The position numbers and the translations under genes are program-made. A model generated the notes under the pieces. It ran no database searches, was not told the origin of the DNA, and saw only the letters and a program-made list of their open reading frames with translations. A DNA stretch of 64,000 nt from Fragilaria crotonensis (taxonomy: Eukaryota > Bacillariophyta > Fragilariophyceae > Fragilariales > Fragilariaceae), in NCBI GenBank assembly GCA_022925895.1, contig JAKSYS010000068.1, positions 82,110 to 146,109 of the forward strand, in the 5' to 3' direction. Below, one piece after another: positions 9,683 through 20,352 of the stretch. The stretch's first letter is position 1; each line of letters opens with the position of its first letter.

Positions 9683-11655
9683 TCACTCCTTCGCCTCAAG
9701 GTCTGCCTTCAGCTGCTGCTGGTACGCGTGCTGACTCCATTGTTCCTTACGGACGCAGGTTTCCAACATGGCGGCAAAGGCAACTTCTTCGTATGATAGC
9801 TGCCCATCCATGGCAAAGTTTGGACCTTCAGGACGAGGCTGAGAGTTGAAAATTTCGCCCAACAGCTTGAGTCCTTCGGCACGCTTCCGACGGATTTCTG
9901 GGTCGACAGATAGATCAAACAGCACCATCTGTATCGCCTCGTGCAGAGTGTTTGTAATATCCAACACGGTCGTCGTCCACATACTCCTGAGCAAGGTGGC
10001 ACGAAGTTGTTCGTTCAATTCCTTTTGGAGTTGCGCTTGTTCCTCTGGCGATTTGTAGGCGAAATCGCTCGAGCTGATGGCAGCACGGACAGTTTGAAGA
10101 TCCGTGTCTCCCACGACGCGAGACACTTTGAAGGCACTCGTTTCTGCAGTTTTCTTCAAATCTGCTTGCTGCTTTTTGGCCCATGCTGTCATTCCCGGTA
10201 ATCCCACGCCAGAGGTTAACGAGCCCAAGAACTGAATGGCGGCAATCGTGTAAACCTTGGCATTTACAAAATTGTGAGAAAGGTGTGTTGATATGAACGT
10301 TTGCGACATGATACTCAGCGTGTTGCATACCTTTCCGATTAAATTGGTCAATTCTGTTCCATAGCTTGCCTTGGTCAAATATTCAGCTTCCGTCTTCCAA
10401 TGCGCCTTGGCAATTGCGACTTTGTCTTCTGTGTAGTCTTGCAGACGTTCCGCCAACTTGAGAGCCAAAGCCGTGACTCGCCTCTTTTGCAACAGACGCG
10501 CTTGCACCTTGGTAATGTCAGGAGAGTCACCAACACTCGCGGACGTGGCTGCAGCAAGGCATCCAGTGTACTCCTGAAACTTGTCACTGCCAAACAACAT
10601 ACCATACAAGACCATGGGATCCACCAGCGGAGTCTCGTTCTGCTCAGACTCTGAACTCTCATCGTGATCTGCGTCCATGAATCCCACTCCATGCTTATCG
10701 TACTGTTCCCTAAATGCCGGATTCATCAAGACCACATACGCCGTTCCAATTTCTCTAAATTTGCGGGCGGCATCTTCCGACTGTCCTGCACGATCGGGTG
10801 AATAGCGACGCGCCAAGATGTAGTATTGGCGTTTGACTGTCGACTCGTTGACATTCGTCGGGACTCCCAGCAGGTCATAATAATACGTATCCTTGACTTG
10901 TGGAGCGAGTGGCTCTTCTCCCTTTTCCTCTTCACCATCTCCTTCTGGTGATTTCAAAAAGGCCGCCCGAACAGATCCTAAAATATCGTCATTGTCCGGC
11001 GGTTGCGTGGACAACCATTGTTCATCGTCCTTGAGATTGGTGGCAATCCACGCGCCTTCATTCTCATTCCACCACTTGCCCTGACGAGGGGCTATAATCG
11101 CATCGGGAGTGTTGACAGCACCCCGAACTATCTGAGATACGCCATGGACGACACCTTTTTGTATGTACAGTTGTTGAATGAAAAGTCAAACCGATGGGTG
11201 TCAGTACGTGAATCGGGGATCGGGTTCAGAAAAATTGCATAACGGCCATTTACAATACGGGAAGTTCCCCTTCGAATGAAGAACGACAAGAACAACAAAT
11301 TTCACAATTCTCGCAACACACACAACACAAACATAAACATTCGTCTTGTCAAAAACTCACCTCCTGCGGCGACATTGGCGGCATGGACGACTCCGACGAC
11401 TGTCCCCCCGAGGACTCCGACGGCACCACCGAGAATTCCCGCTTGTCGAGCCCCAATGGCAGCACCTTGGACTGGAGTCAAGACAGCGATACCAATCGCC
11501 CCAATTCCTCCACCAACAATCGATTCAACTCCACTCCACACACCATGTCCGAAATGTTTGGGACGAGTTTCGTTTAGAATCATATTCATCTCGTCTTCTG
11601 CGGCCTTGACGGATTCGTCAACATCATTGTTATTGGTATCATCGTTATTAGCCAT
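9683..11655 (-). CDS. J-domain-like protein with DnaJ-X-type C-terminal half; HPD changed to SPD
   Basis: Exon 1 is 11655-11361 and exon 2 is 11154-9683; the 206 bp intron (GTGAGT ... AAAAAG) joins G|GT in frame, giving 588 residues from ATG GCT AAT. Residues ~30-130 are a Gly/Ala/Val-rich stretch (GVESIVGGGIGAIGIAVLTP and on) that could insert in or lie along a membrane, then a GKWW...W motif. The J domain spans about 187-255 (YYYDLLGV, KRQYYILARRYSPDRAG, FREIGTAYVVL), but the His of the catalytic HPD is Ser217. The rest resembles the DnaJ-X region of plant and yeast class C proteins. Since HPD is needed to stimulate Hsp70 ATPase, this is better called J-like; a scaffold or membrane-tethering role is inference. 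A short acidic linker follows the J domain. Confidence 0.85.
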
Positions 11656-12141
11656 GATGTTGTTAGTGATGGTGTAGTATTACTTTTGAACGTTTTGTGC
11701 TCCGAATGTACGACTCCTGGATAAATGGAGGGAAATAGATCTGATGTATTCTTATCGTCTGTTCGCAGGGTACAGCAGGGTTCATATGCAAACTTCATGG
11801 AGAAAGGTCACAGTCAAGATCCAAGATAACAGTTTAGCGCTTTTGGCATCTACGGTAGGAGTTGTATGGCGACATAGGATACTCCGGTATTCCGTACTAG
11901 TACTCAGTACCCTACAAGTTGCTTGGTACTTGTATGGCGATACTGTACCTGGTATGATGCCTGGCACACGCGCCCATAATGAAAACGACAACACACGGAA
12001 CACGATCAATTTCATATAACACAAAAAATCCGACGTTACCCTGATACAACTGTACAGTTACCGGTAGACAATAGCTCCACATCAATTATAGCATCAATGG
12101 GTGTGTGTCGACCCCCTTGGTATTCTGCACATGAACATCCT
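11656..12141. promoter_or_regulatory. Intergenic region upstream of the J-like gene
   Basis: 486 bp between two minus-strand genes; it must contain the J-like promoter and the nucleoredoxin 3' end. GTAC words are frequent (near 11900-11955). No ORF is convincing. Confidence 0.35.
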
Positions 12142-13745
12142 TCAAACCAATTTTCGTCTCACACCGGGATTCTTGCAAAATCGAACAATATCGTCCGCTG
12201 TAATCTCGTCGCAGACTACTTTCGGTAGAGGTTGTGACAACGATGACGATTTACCGGTTGTAGTAGAGGTAGCCACATAGTAGGCACAATCGTCCGGCAA
12301 ATCCAACATGATCATGTGAAGTCTTCCATCCAAGGGCAAATGAATGGCGGAACGTACCGATTCGCTCACGGCGTTGGGTTTCAAATTCCAAAAAATCTTG
12401 ACCAATTCAACAGTATCACCACTACCAACACCACCACTCGCACCAGCACTAGCAGCACTCGACGATGATGATAATCGCAAGAGCTCCTCCGAGGCTTCTT
12501 GACAAGCACGCACGATACCCGCTTGCACTTCATCATCGGACTCTTCACAAAAGATGAGTACACACTTGTGTAGATTGATTTCCATGGGGAAACACTGGAA
12601 ATCACCACATTGTTTGGGATGGTAGGGAAAGTCATGAATGCAATCACCCATGAGGTGGACTTTGTCGTTAATAACCTCGCGTTCGTTGGGACCCAGCATG
12701 ACAAGAGCAGGAACATTCCGAATTTTGAGTCGTCGAGTTAAACCCTCCCGACATGCGACCTCTTCATAGGGAATGGCACCAAAGGATAGCTCCGATAGGT
12801 GTTGTTCGAAGTCGGCATTACAACGATCACTGGAAACTAGCAACAGCTGAAATTCAAGTTGAGTCGTCGTCGTTGTAGTACAACAGAGTAGACAAAAGCG
12901 ACACACAGAGCGCAAGTTAGAGTCTTGTGGGCATTATCGCTGCAAGTAAAATCGAATACTTACCTCAAAATCACCCCCGTAATGTAGTTTCAGATTCTTG
13001 TATGCTTCATTCAGTTGCGGTCCGTAGTTTCGACATGTGGAATTCCACTGGCCAGCAAAGTACAAGAGCAGGTATTTGTTCTTCAACTTGGACATGGACT
13101 CGAACTGCAAACAATCGTCAATTTCTGTTTGAGAATATCGACAAAACTGTTCAGGCAGATAGTGTGAAAGTGGTGGTGCCGGCCATGGAAATTGCAATCC
13201 CTGTGGATCGGCCTCGATCTGGCGTACTACATCGTCCACCTCCAACGGAGTGCCGTCTGGTCGAATGACGGCCAAATGCGGAATGCCATTACGTTCTGTA
13301 TCGAGCAAGTTCGTCACAAGTCGCTGTGTCATGTCCGGTGCATCAAAGGGTACGGCGAACCATGGCATCTTTTTGGCGTACGATTGATAGCAATTGGGAA
13401 TTTGATCCATACTGCAATAGACAATCTCTACCCGCTCTCCTCGTTTTTGGAGATTTTGTAGGTCTGAATCAATTTTGGAGTGAAACGAACGCAAGGCATG
13501 CACCAGCTGTAAAGGCGTGAAAGGGATACGGATCAAAGTTCAAAGTGTGTAAGTGATGCGGTGCTTTCGCGTTTGTAAAGACGAGGCATATTGAATGCAG
13601 AATACACTTACCTAGCACTAAAGAAAACCAGAACAGTACGATCTGCCAACACATCCAACGGCCTAGCCTTTCGCTCGCTCTGAGCATGCCACAATAAGGT
13701 ATCTCCGAAGAGTTTCAAGAAGGAATGATTGCTTGGAGTTGGCAT
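12142..13745 (-). CDS. Nucleoredoxin-like protein with two thioredoxin-like domains; one apparent single-base frameshift
   Basis: Exons 13745-13612, 13506-12964 and 12846-12142, with standard splice sites (GTAAGT/TTACAG and GTAAGT/TTTCAG). Domain 1 starts in exon 1 (LVFFSA) and crosses the first intron to S-WCMPC (Cys47/Cys50), the redox motif. It continues with VEIVYCSMD, AKKMPWFAVPF and NGIPHLAVIRPDG, typical of nucleoredoxin, a thiol oxidoreductase. Domain 2 has LLLYFAGQWNSTC, in which the attacking Cys of WCxxC is Asn, then LLLVSSDRC and VPALVML; the end resembles the nucleoredoxin C-terminal domain (DLPDDCAYYV ... EITADDIVRF). Exon 2 is one base short: the WCMPC frame runs out after TYK, and the rest continues one frame over. 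The break is at the run of four T (plus strand 13454-13457); one more base would give perfect family spacing. Likely an assembly error. Confidence 0.85.
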
Positions 13746-14146
13746 CCTTCGTGATGTTGTTGCGTGTGAATCCACTCAATGATGTTGATCCTGCGAAACA
13801 GATGCTGACTTGACACCTGGTAACATCCGAGAGAGCAGCACAATAACGTGAACAGTTGCAATTGATTGAAACACTATTTCATTGGTACTGTTTTTGTTTG
13901 CTCGGCGATGCAAATGCTGCTCTGTGCTCCGCTTCAAAAATGCCTGCGCTGTTTCTTCTTTGTATATATAGCTCGTGAACTCTTTCACTTTCTTGCTCTG
14001 TGATCACACTCTTTCACGCGCCGCATCAAATTTTCAACCCGAGCAATATTGGGATGTTCTGAAACGTGAAACCCGCGGTGCTGGTTGCATTTTCGCAGAC
14101 GGTCACCGTTCTTCGAGTTTGAGCTGACCGCAGTCGTCAGGTAAAC

Positions 14147-14176
14147 GTCATGAGTCATGACTCATGACTCATGACA
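14147..14176. promoter_or_regulatory. Three overlapping AP-1/GCN4-type heptamers
   Basis: TGAGTCA at 14151-14157 and TGACTCA at 14158-14164 and 14165-14171 lie end to end, with a further half-site TCATGAC on each side. TGASTCA is the classic bZIP dimer site. The cluster is about 405 bp 5' of the nucleoredoxin start codon. bZIP control of a thiol-redox gene is plausible but is inference. Confidence 0.4.
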
Positions 14177-14603
14177 CTGCCGTTATGACTCGGAGGGACA
14201 TCGCTTGACTCACACTTACAACCTACTAATGGTAGTACCAGGTGATACTACTAGTTGTAGGCAGAACTCAATTACACCATTACTAAGTAGAACTTGTACT
14301 ATGCGACAAGTGAAGACAGATGTGTTTCCGGATGTCCCCGGTCCCCATTCCACGTCCCTGAATGACTGTTGACAATTTCTACCGGTATGGATCAGATAAC
14401 TCGTACTTGTACTCGACTCCAGTAGACTACCTAGTACTGTAGCAGTTTGATCGTGCAATTAAACGTTGCAAATCATACGGTAATTGTGCCTGGTACTGGT
14501 ACCGTGCTATCGGTTCTTACTATGTACTCTGGAGTACCGTAGAGCGTAGACTGCAATAATTACCGCAAGTTTGCATATGACAAATGACACATGACGACGC
14601 ATG

Positions 14604-14852
14604 TCACACGAAAAACATGTATGAAGTGTGAGAAGATTGAGATGCGTTGTCTGTCGCCAATGGCGATTCCAAATCCAAGCAGCTAACAGCCAACAATGAC
14701 ACTGCAGCAAGCAGAGTGACGACAAGGACAATATCTAGTCTCCTAAATAAATTCGAACCAATCATGTCCTTGGGGCAAGGCGCGCAGGAGACAAGACGAT
14801 CAAACTGTAGTGTCCGAGGAGGTGAATAACGTTGCTTGTCATTCATCTGCAT
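14604..14852 (-). CDS. Possible small single-span membrane protein, 82 aa
   Basis: From the ATG at 14852 the frame encodes a short charged N terminus, then one hydrophobic segment rich in V, L and A (DIVLVVTLLAAVSLLAVS) and a polar tail. No homologue is recognised, and the frame is open for another 44 codons upstream. It could be chance or the last exon of an unseen gene. Low confidence. Confidence 0.2.
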   Translation of the reverse strand: MQMNDKQRYSPPRTLQFDRLVSCAPCPKDMIGSNLFRRLDIVLVVTLLAAVSLLAVSCLDLESPLATDNASQSSHTSYMFFV

Positions 14853-15327
14853 TGTCTCTTGGACGCGTCGAGGAGAGCGAGATTGCAGACAACCTGTCAA
14901 AGACACCAGAAGAAGTTCATCAAAAATGAAAACTTTTTTGTGAAACAGGAGAAGGGTCGGCGAGCAATGACAAGATAGGCTCACATGTTTAGGACATGGT
15001 ACACTCGACGCATTTAGAGTCTATTCTGATGGAATGATCATCCGCTTTCGAAACGCACCGCACAGCACCAAATCATAGCCAGATCACGAAGAGTCGAACA
15101 ACATCAGTCACACAAGACGTGTCCCTTATCCCTGCTTCCAAGGAGTATCATTGCTTTGCGGTTGTGTGTGATACCTCATGTTTTGATTCTGTGATGTACT
15201 CGAAGTGCTCTGGACACAGTTACACAACAAGGTGCCACGAAGAGCACTATCACAAGCGTACTGCATGATAGCGATGTTTAGCATTAACTGGCAACACTTG
15301 CAATTCTGCCACTGCTCCACCCAACCC

Positions 15328-17067
15328 TCAGGGTTTCAAGAAAAATCGCATGACCTTCCACACAAAGTAGACAGCCCAAAATGTAAAACTCATGGCAGCC
15401 AACACCAACGCAGCCTGCAGTTGCTGACCTTGAGTCGCAGTGTAAATTGGCAGTCCATCCCTAATGTAGATTGGTGTATCGTCATCAAGGCCCTCCGATC
15501 GACTGGGACGCAAGTTTGTGGAACCATTCGACCCATCAGGTGCTGTCTGAGGTTGTGATGGTACTGTTGGGCTGTACATTGGACTTGCCTTCAAATCATT
15601 AAGAGAGTTTTGCAAATCTGCCACTGTCATCTTCAGATTTTCATTGTCTGACTTTAATGTGGCAATCTCGCGCTCAAGATCGGCGATCGTGTTGCTCTTG
15701 AGGGAGTCCAACTCACTCTGTAGCTCAAAGTGATGCTGCATTGCAAACGAATGTCGACGTTCTGACAACACATAGTCTCCTGGAATCAGGCCTCCAGCTT
15801 CAGTTTCAAAAGCCCATATCGTTGCCTGAGAATCGGATCTCAATAGTAGTTCTAATCCGTCCAGTCCGAGATCACGAACTTGCTGCGGAACGGTAGACAT
15901 GCCAAGGACGACTTGACATTGGTGAATGTAGGAGGGGTCGTAGAGTGCTCGCAAAAAGGCCAACATGAGTCCCTGTGCTGTTCCTGTCAATTGCGACATG
16001 CTCCGAGCGAAATAAACGTAGTGCATAACAACAATCGGCCAAGTGTCAGGACCAGACTGGTAAATCAAGCTAATTGTCGAAAAGTCCTCAGTTGCATTGG
16101 ACGGGAAATTCTGGGACACTGCCGCTGCCACACCACCCAACTCTTCCGACTGGATTGAGGTTCGAAAGTGCCCTTCTTGATTACGAAGTGGGACTTCCGT
16201 GATGTCCGAGGGGGGCATTGGCGGTTTCCATGAAGCCGATTGAGTTCTCGTTTTCCAATATGCACTGACCCACATCGGATTCACAGCTGATAACACCATC
16301 CGGCCACGTAATATCTTCACCCACCAAATCTTCTGGCCACTCCTCGGGACATGACATTCTCAGATACTATGTAGCACGCAATATCGTTTCATGAAACAAT
16401 AGAGATGCATGTTTTTACGATTGGGATATACACATGAGTGACAAGGGAGAGCCAAAAATCACGAACCCCACATACACAACAATCCAATTTCGCCCCCCCC
16501 GACACAACCTACCTCAGTGTAGGCCCTCGTGACTGCGGAGACTGGACCATGGCCAACCACAGAAATTTGAGCCGCTTTCACGCTCTCGAGCAGGGGGCTC
16601 TGATCGAGAATGTCCCGAGACCTCCAAGATTTGATTTCCCGTCGGAAAATTTTGGAAATGATACAGGATGTTAAATTCAATTTTCCAATTCCAGGAATAT
16701 TATGATACAATCCAATTGGCGAAAGTACGTGTGGGAAATGCAGCATATCAATTCCTTGTTCTTTCAATGTAGCATAGTGTTCTGTGCTCAGTGGGACATT
16801 TCCAGATCCAAAGTCAATGCTTCCAGTCACCATAGATTCCATGAATTCATTTTGCGCTGATGTAATGTTATCAATCTGCCGGTAGGTCAAACGAGTCGAA
16901 GCTTGTGCTCGATCTTGCACCAAATCCATGACTAATTCCAAACACGGAGCCTTGGATCCAGAACCACGCAGACTAATGACAGAATCCTGACTGGTCACCA
17001 TTGGAGACACACATGCCCCGACAAGGAGAAACAGCGTAATCCTGGTAGTAGACTTGAAACGAACCAT
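15328..17067 (-). CDS. PstS-like phosphate-binding protein with C-terminal coiled coil and membrane anchor; frameshift at a C run
   Basis: Exon 1 is 17067-16513 and exon 2 is 16366-15328; donor GTAGGT and acceptor CTACATAG join in phase 0. Residues 1-26 are a signal peptide (TLFLLVGACVSPMVTS). The PstS fold follows: LRGSGSKAPC, IDFGSGNVPLS, FPHVLSPIGLYHNIPG, LNLTSCIISKIF, then VTRAYTE joined to an exon with CPEEW and ITWPDG. These are the phosphate-cradling elements of the substrate-binding subunit of Pst transporters. The C-terminal third has a heptad-like coiled coil (ERKISTL-type spacing near 15640-15720), a Pro/Ser linker and a final hydrophobic helix (ALVLAAMSFTFWAVYFVW) followed by KVMRFF. 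It would be an externally facing, membrane-tethered binding protein, without an adjacent ABC permease. After ETANAP the frame shifts by one base at a run of six G (16210-16215, plus strand). Confidence 0.8.
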
Positions 17068-18091
17068 CGTTTGGGTGACTCACTTTCGTCAAATGATCAA
17101 CCAACCTGCTGCCTGCTGCGGCCGAGGTCGTCTATTGTGTGTAATGTTGGAGGAAAATGACGTGAAATTTGAGGACAGGAATGAAAATGTTTGACTCGGT
17201 ACTACAGGCAGTACTCCAGTATATACATACGTTGGTAGCTCCGTACAGTACTAATAGACCGACGACGAGTCGTGTTGTCGTCGTGGTTGTTAACGCGAAA
17301 ATATCAATCATGATGCGTTGGGTCTAATTGTGCCAGGTGACACCAGCCACTGACGTCATTGGCTCTTTAGTTGGAGGCAGGCTTGCTGAAAAATGTCTTG
17401 AGATTTTCCCATACCACAGGGAGTCCTACAATTCTTGATTTTGAACTTCTGGTACTCCGTCGGGGATCTCAGGCATAACATCACCATGTGGTCGGCGATC
17501 GATGATGGAAGGCATGGAACGGCTTGAAATCATTATTCACACCTCTCGCTGTCGCCGAGATTGTTTATCGTGCGATGAATTCCCGCGTTGGAGAAGAGAG
17601 AGTGGTGTTTCCATTCAATGTTTCACGTAGAATGTTAATGAGCTGAGAAACGTTCACAAACATTGGCAGCTCGAACTCATTCCTCATTCGTGTCCTTGCT
17701 GTTTATCGTGTTAACCGTGTCGTAGTGTACCGGTACAAGTACCCGGTATGATGATTTGAGAACAATTTGAAAAAACATAATTGACTACGTGCTGCGTGGT
17801 ATTTCTCTAGTTGAGTCTCTACAGCGCCAAGTCCTGGTCTGTTGGACCGAAACCAAAACAAGTTCCAGCCGTTTCACCACGCACCGAAGGGATGAAGTTG
17901 TGGGCGAAGTCAGACCTACTGTTCACACGAAGCTCTGTTGAAAATGCCGACGTGACAGCGATAACATCAATGTTGCCCACGGCATTGAGCTTGGGGTAAG
18001 ATTACTCTCACAAAACTTGAGCTTGAGCTTCCAACAAGAGGAGAACAAGCACAGCAATCTGTTCTATCCCGACGAAAAAATCACTGCTACC
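17068..18091. promoter_or_regulatory. Divergent intergenic region (1.0 kb)
   Basis: Separates the PstS-like gene (minus) from the PFPGMS-repeat gene (plus), both encoding exported proteins. A short ORF at 17811-17999 on the plus strand has no recognisable content. GTAC words occur at 17205-17250 and 17735-17745. No specific promoter element is called. Confidence 0.4.
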
Positions 18092-19573
18092 ATGAAGTTC
18101 ATCATCGTTACCGGATTCTTCGCCTCAGCTGTCAATGGTGCACTTTCCACCATGCGTCTCGGTCCCAGAAAGGCCATTCGAGGACATGCTGGCTTTGAAT
18201 TTGGACGACCTGTTGACGATGTCGACGTCGATGCGGCGTAAGTGGACGAATCTGCGCATCTTAGCGTATGAAGGAGGAAATAGTGAGCTAACATTGCAGC
18301 GTTTTGCGTCGGCAGTTTTCAGGAAATGAAGCTCATTCAGAGGAGGTTCCTTCAGGGTGGCACATCTTATGGCAACGAGGCAGGTGGTTCCTTCCCAATT
18401 CCTGGATTGTCGTTCCCATACCCTGGAATGTCCTTGCCATATCCAGGCATGTCCACTCCATTTCCTGGCATGTCCTTGCCATTTCCAGGCATGTCCACGC
18501 CATTTCCAGGCATGTCCACTCCATTTCCAGGCATGTCCACTCCATTTCCAGGCATGTCCACTCCATTTCCAGGCATGTCCACTCCGTTTCCAGGCATGTC
18601 CACGCCATTTCCAGGCATGTCCCTTTCACACAGCGCCAGCATCTATCCAACGGTGACTCCATCGTCAAACATTGCGCCGAAAGCTTCGAATACAGATATG
18701 CCCTCAAACCCTGAAAAGCCAGTTGATTGCGTTGGTCGAGTTTCGACCACCAGTACCAGGATTCTTGTTCAACTCGATGTTGATGCCGTGAGCAATGATC
18801 TGTCATTCCTTGATGTTCTTGCTGAGAGCATTGTATCGTTTGGCGAGATCCATTTCTCACTTTGTCAGACACCCAGCAACAAGAGACTTTTATTGGAACC
18901 AATGTCATTGCAAGAGCAGTACAATGCCTCCGTCACTGGATTCGACGCAATTGCCACCGCAGCTGACGCTGTGCTTAGCGATACTCCTGGTAAGACTCTT
19001 CGTTGAGAGAATGGCCATAGCTGTGGGCGCCAATTGATTTAATCCGATTTTGGCCCATCTAACACTCTTGTTCTTTCCTTTGCTTTCCCAGATGTGTGCA
19101 CTTCGGTTGAACAAGGCGCCTTCTGCACCGTCGTAGACGTGGTTTTGACGGTTTACACAGCAGATCAAGAGTCATCGTCTGTCGCGGAGCACCAGGTGTA
19201 CGATGAAGTGTTGGTGCAACAATTGGAGGCTGGGACCTACGTGAATGGTGACATCATCGCAGTTCGCTTTCACCCAAAGCAAGCCTATCCTAATGATTCC
19301 TCGGCCGTCAGTCGAGATGGAAACCAAGAAGCTCCAATCGGAGGAGCCCCAGATTCATCCACAGTTCCAACGATTATCATCGTCGTCTTGGTCCTTGTGG
19401 CTGTCGCGGTGTTGGTTGGACTCGTGTATCGCAAGAGAATGGCAAATAATCAGTGGGGACACAGCGAGGCGGGTAGCGACGATGATTCCAAAAGCGATGG
19501 AAGCTCCAGTGCTGAAGGCGATGGTGCGCTCTTGCCAGGTACCGCGACAGGTCACAGCCCCAACTCAGTTTGA
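18092..19573 (+). CDS. Secreted or surface single-span protein with PFPGMST heptad repeats
   Basis: Exons 18092-18237, 18316-18989 and 19092-19573; introns begin GTAAGT and GTAAGA and end GGCAG and CCCAG, giving 433 residues. I chose ACCATGAAG at 18092 because it starts a good signal peptide (MKFIIVTGFFASAVNGA). After a short basic region come eleven heptads [TLF]P[FYI]PG[ML]S. A conserved-looking domain follows (TRILVQLDVDAVSNDLSFLDV and LTVYTADQE), then a stalk, one transmembrane helix (TIIIVVLVLVAVAVLVGLVY), a KKR-like stop-transfer (RKRM) and an acidic Ser/Gly tail. This is a type I membrane protein, perhaps cell-wall or frustule associated; no family is recognised. The second acceptor was chosen over CATTGCAG at 18299 because only it keeps the repeat frame. 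Confidence 0.8.
18392..18622 (+). repeat. Coding minisatellite, 11 x 21 bp
   Basis: Eleven in-frame units, 231 bp. The first three (FPIPGLS, FPYPGMS, LPYPGMS) and the fifth (LPFPGMS) are divergent; units 4 and 6-11 are TPFPGMS and nearly identical in DNA, so the array has grown recently at its 3' side. The other strand is also open through the array because 21 is a multiple of three. Confidence 0.95.
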
Positions 19574-20352
19574 TTCTCGGAGTGCTCGAAACTCTCCAGT
19601 ACTTGTACTCCAGAGTACTTGACTCCTTGTAGTTTGTAGTCCATAACTTAATGTGAACACCCTTTAGCATGACAACACTCTTTACTATAGTTGTACTCCT
19701 GGTTAAGGTACTAATCACTTGACCTCAAAAGTCGGAAGTACCTGGTACAAGTACTCCAAGTGCATTGGACAGCTAGTACCATTTCGATTATTTTACCAGA
19801 TCTTTCAGGTTCCATGTAGTAGTGCTGCTCTAGGACTGGCAAGCATACTCCGTGTTTATACTTGTACATTATTCTTATCATACAATCCAACGAGGCGGTA
19901 TCTAATATCCTGCATACCGCAAATGAAATCTCCATTGCGACGTGCTTACAGCCTTGGTCACGCGTCCAGCCTGCACTCTGTCAAGGGAGTGAAGTGTTAT
20001 TGGGTATCTGTGTGTTCCTGAGGCGTATGGAGTGATTCCGCAAACCACACTGAGTACTCCTCCTAAGACGACTAGCCTTTCCTGATTATGGGTGCCTTCC
20101 AAGAAAGTGCATTGACAAGGCAAGGGAGTCGCAAATGTGCCAACATTGCAACTTCTTGTATGGCTTCGCTGTAGTTCCTAGGAGCGGAACATTTCAAGAA
20201 CGGGGCGATTAAAGGAGGAGGAAGTAATATTTGTCTATTAAGTTTTGTCGCAATACAGCGTCATTTTTGCGTTTCCCCACCTTGTGCGCTGCATTTCCGA
20301 GAAATCGCCACATTATTTCTTCCGACGATTGGTTTGACACAACCTCCATGCA
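19574..20352. other. Tail-to-tail intergenic spacer, 779 bp
   Basis: Between the stops of the repeat-protein gene and RPA32. The first 300 bp are dense in GTAC words (for example TACCTGGTACAAGTACTCC near 19739). No ORF is convincing. Confidence 0.4.

Larger units (their letters stand above)
13746..15327. other. Intergenic region 1.6 kb with a bZIP-like site cluster and one doubtful small ORF
   Basis: This region lies upstream of the nucleoredoxin gene and downstream of the PstS-like gene. It contains the palindromic TGACTCA cluster at 14147-14176, many GTAC words between 14220 and 14540, and a possible 82-codon minus-strand ORF at 14604-14852. Nothing else convincing is seen. Confidence 0.4.

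Noticed and set aside
18333-18908. Long minus-strand ORFs with MPGNGVD or EWTCLEM repeats
   Set aside because: Produced by the 21 bp coding minisatellite being open on all frames; the plus strand has signal peptide, splice sites and TM helix.
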